A DNA stretch of 64,000 bases from Bradysia coprophila (taxonomy: Eukaryota > Arthropoda > Insecta > Diptera > Sciaridae), in the NCBI RefSeq assembly GCF_014529535.1, contig NW_023504022.1, forward strand, positions 7,677,132-7,741,131, in the 5' to 3' direction. Below the pieces are notes generated by a model. The model had not been told where the DNA came from. It saw only the letters and a list, made by a program, of their open reading frames with translations, and did no database searches. The translations under genes were made by a program, and so were the position numbers. How positions within the stretch are numbered: the first letter of the stretch is position 1; each line of letters opens with the position of its first letter. This document shows, piece after piece, positions 62,530 to 64,000 of the stretch.

Positions 62530-64000
62530 CCATTTCATTCCAACTCTGCGGACCCTTGCCTCCGGAGACAGTTATGCTTCACGAACCTCTGCGTGTGCTC
62601 TTTTTTCGGTTTGTTATCCGCGCGTTTCGTTGGCAGTCAAAGCAGAACTACGAGAAATTTTCCGGCAACTGTGCAAGGACGATACGCTGATGGTAAATTG
62701 ATTTTTTTTTTGCTCCACAAAAAACCAGAAATATTTTCATCAACTGTAATTGTTACAAGGTTCGTCATGCCGCTTCGAAGAAACTTGGAGAATTTTCTGA
62801 AGTCGTTGGGTTAGAATTCCTAAAATCGGATATCATACCGTTGTTCGTTCAGATAGCCCAAGACAATCAGGACTCTGTTCGTTTGGTAGCTGTTGAAGCT
62901 TGCGTAATCATCGCCCAACTATTGAGACAGGAAGATGTCAAATATTTAGTTATGCCCACATTACGTAATAGTCTGCATGATTCGTCGTGGCGTGTACGTT
63001 TCATGTATGCTGATAAATTGACGGATCTACAGAAGGCCGTCGGACCGGAAATAACAAACTCTGATTTGGTACCAGCTCTTCAATATCTTCTCCGAGACGA
63101 AAAGGCTGAGGTACGTGCGTCAGCTGCGACAAAAATAAAGGAGTTTTGTAAACAACTATTCGTCGCCGGAGACACAGCCAATCAGGTGTCCATCACGTCA
63201 ATTTTGCCATTTGTCAAGGAATTGGTCTTTGATATCGATCCGCATGTCAAATCGGCATTGGCTTCTGTCATTATGGGTTTGAGTCCCATTCTAGGACCAC
63301 ATAATACGATCGTGCATTTGTTGCCGTTGTTTTTGATTCAGTTGAAAGATGAGTGTCTTGAGGTTCGACTGAACATCATTTCGAATTTGGTCTGTGTTAA
63401 CGAAGTGATTTTAATCGATCAGTTGTCACAGGTAAAGATTTACGCAAGTGGAACGAAACATTGTGTTGACAAAGTTTTTCTTTCAGTCACTCCTTGATTC
63501 AATCGAGAAATTAGCCAAAGCCACCGAATGGCGAGTTCGTTTAGCAGTTATTGAATACATCCCCGCTTTAGCTGAGAAATTGGGACAAGACTTTTTCGAT
63601 CAAAAGCTACGTGGGCTATGTTTTCAATGGTTAAAAGATGATCTGCGGTCGATAAGAGAGCGTGCTATTTTGACGATAACGAAATTAGTTCAAATGTTCG
63701 GCTTAGCCTGGGCCGAACAGGCGATTATTCCCCAAATACTGTTGATGTCAAGCAGCAAAAACTACATGTACAGTAAGTCTTACATCACATAGATGATCAT
63801 CCTATCGTTCATTCTCTAATCGAATTTTCCTCTTTACATACGCATCAGGATGGACTTGCCTGCTAACTATCAATGCAATCGTAAATTTCTGTGATAGCGA
63901 AACAACAACAAAAATGATTTTACCAAAAGTGTTGCTACTTAGTGCTGATCCTGTAGAATTAATACGTTTTCACGTCGTGAAAACCCTACAGAAAATTAGT

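Larger units (their letters stand above)
59699..64000 (+). pseudogene. PP2A scaffold (A) subunit-like gene, interrupted by an LTR element; runs off the window
   Basis: Exons: 59699-59707 (MAH, tentative), 59788-59941, 60002-60151 continuing at 62535-62692, 62760-63431, 63487-63772 and 63849-64000 (partial). HEAT-repeat sequence throughout matches PP2[82 protein letters not shown] and FFDQKLRGLC. In PP2A, A is the horseshoe scaffold that holds catalytic C and regulatory B subunits. Exon 3 is split by the element at 60152-62529, which adds a TAG at 60154-60156; omitting it restores codons ETHFIPTL exactly. The N-terminus lacks the first helix of HEAT 1. The protein is clearly more diverged from fly PP2A-A than expected for so conserved a protein, which suggests a paralogue. 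Frames and splice sites are otherwise intact. Disruption could be fixed or one allele only. Confidence 0.85.

Overview
This is an AT-rich, intron-containing eukaryotic window. Its genes have close Drosophila counterparts (p60 PI3K adaptor, crooked legs, Not3, centrin, a MOV10/Armitage-type helicase, an SNX13-type nexin, PP2A-A). Introns are short with GT..AG ends, and miniature inverted-repeat elements are very dense. I read it as insect, most likely dipteran; assignment to a lower (nematoceran) fly is only an inference.

Layout. 1-10.4 kb holds no recognisable gene, only dispersed repeats and MITEs. 10.86-14.85 kb (minus) is the p60-type PI3K regulatory subunit in two exons, with a 2.8 kb intron full of MITEs. 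18.99-22.91 kb (minus) is the crooked legs (crol) zinc-finger gene, with at least 13 coding exons and 18 C2H2 fingers; its 5' end is not found. Just upstream of crol lie a MITE and a 1.4 kb foldback element. 26.2-30.7 kb is a transposon cluster including two hAT-like elements, followed by an orphan 3' exon encoding a coiled coil. 32.5-33.1 kb (minus) is a centrin. 35.3-37.5 kb (plus) is a THAP-like finger joined to a degenerate Harbinger-type transposase, probably domesticated. 38.2-39.4 kb is a repeat block. 40.5-46.9 kb (minus) is complete Not3/CNOT3 in six coding exons. 48.1-49.4 kb holds nested MITEs. 49.86-52.79 kb (plus) is a compact MOV10/Armitage-like RNA helicase in eight exons with a repeat-rich N-terminus. 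53.6-56 kb is a composite element around a ~500 bp-arm palindrome whose loop resembles 5S rRNA. 58.1-58.75 kb (plus) has the last three exons of an SNX13-type sorting nexin. 59.7 kb to the window end (plus) is a divergent PP2A scaffold (A) gene broken by an LTR element.

The clearest structural discovery is at 60152-62529: a 2,378 bp non-autonomous LTR retrotransposon. It has identical 109 bp LTRs, a perfect 5 bp target duplication, a tRNA-Ser(GCU)-type primer site and a purine tract. It sits inside a PP2A-A coding exon and introduces a stop; removing it restores the frame exactly. Other notable items are the 5S-like palindrome, the mirrored-ORF foldback next to crol, the THAP/Harbinger gene and the short piRNA-type helicase.

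The genes do not form one pathway: signalling (PI3K, PP2A), transcription (crol), mRNA decay (Not3), RNA helicase/piRNA, centrosome and membrane traffic are all present. The recurring theme is mobile DNA and possible responses to it: foldback loci that could make double-stranded RNA, a helicase of a transposon-silencing family and a captured transposase.
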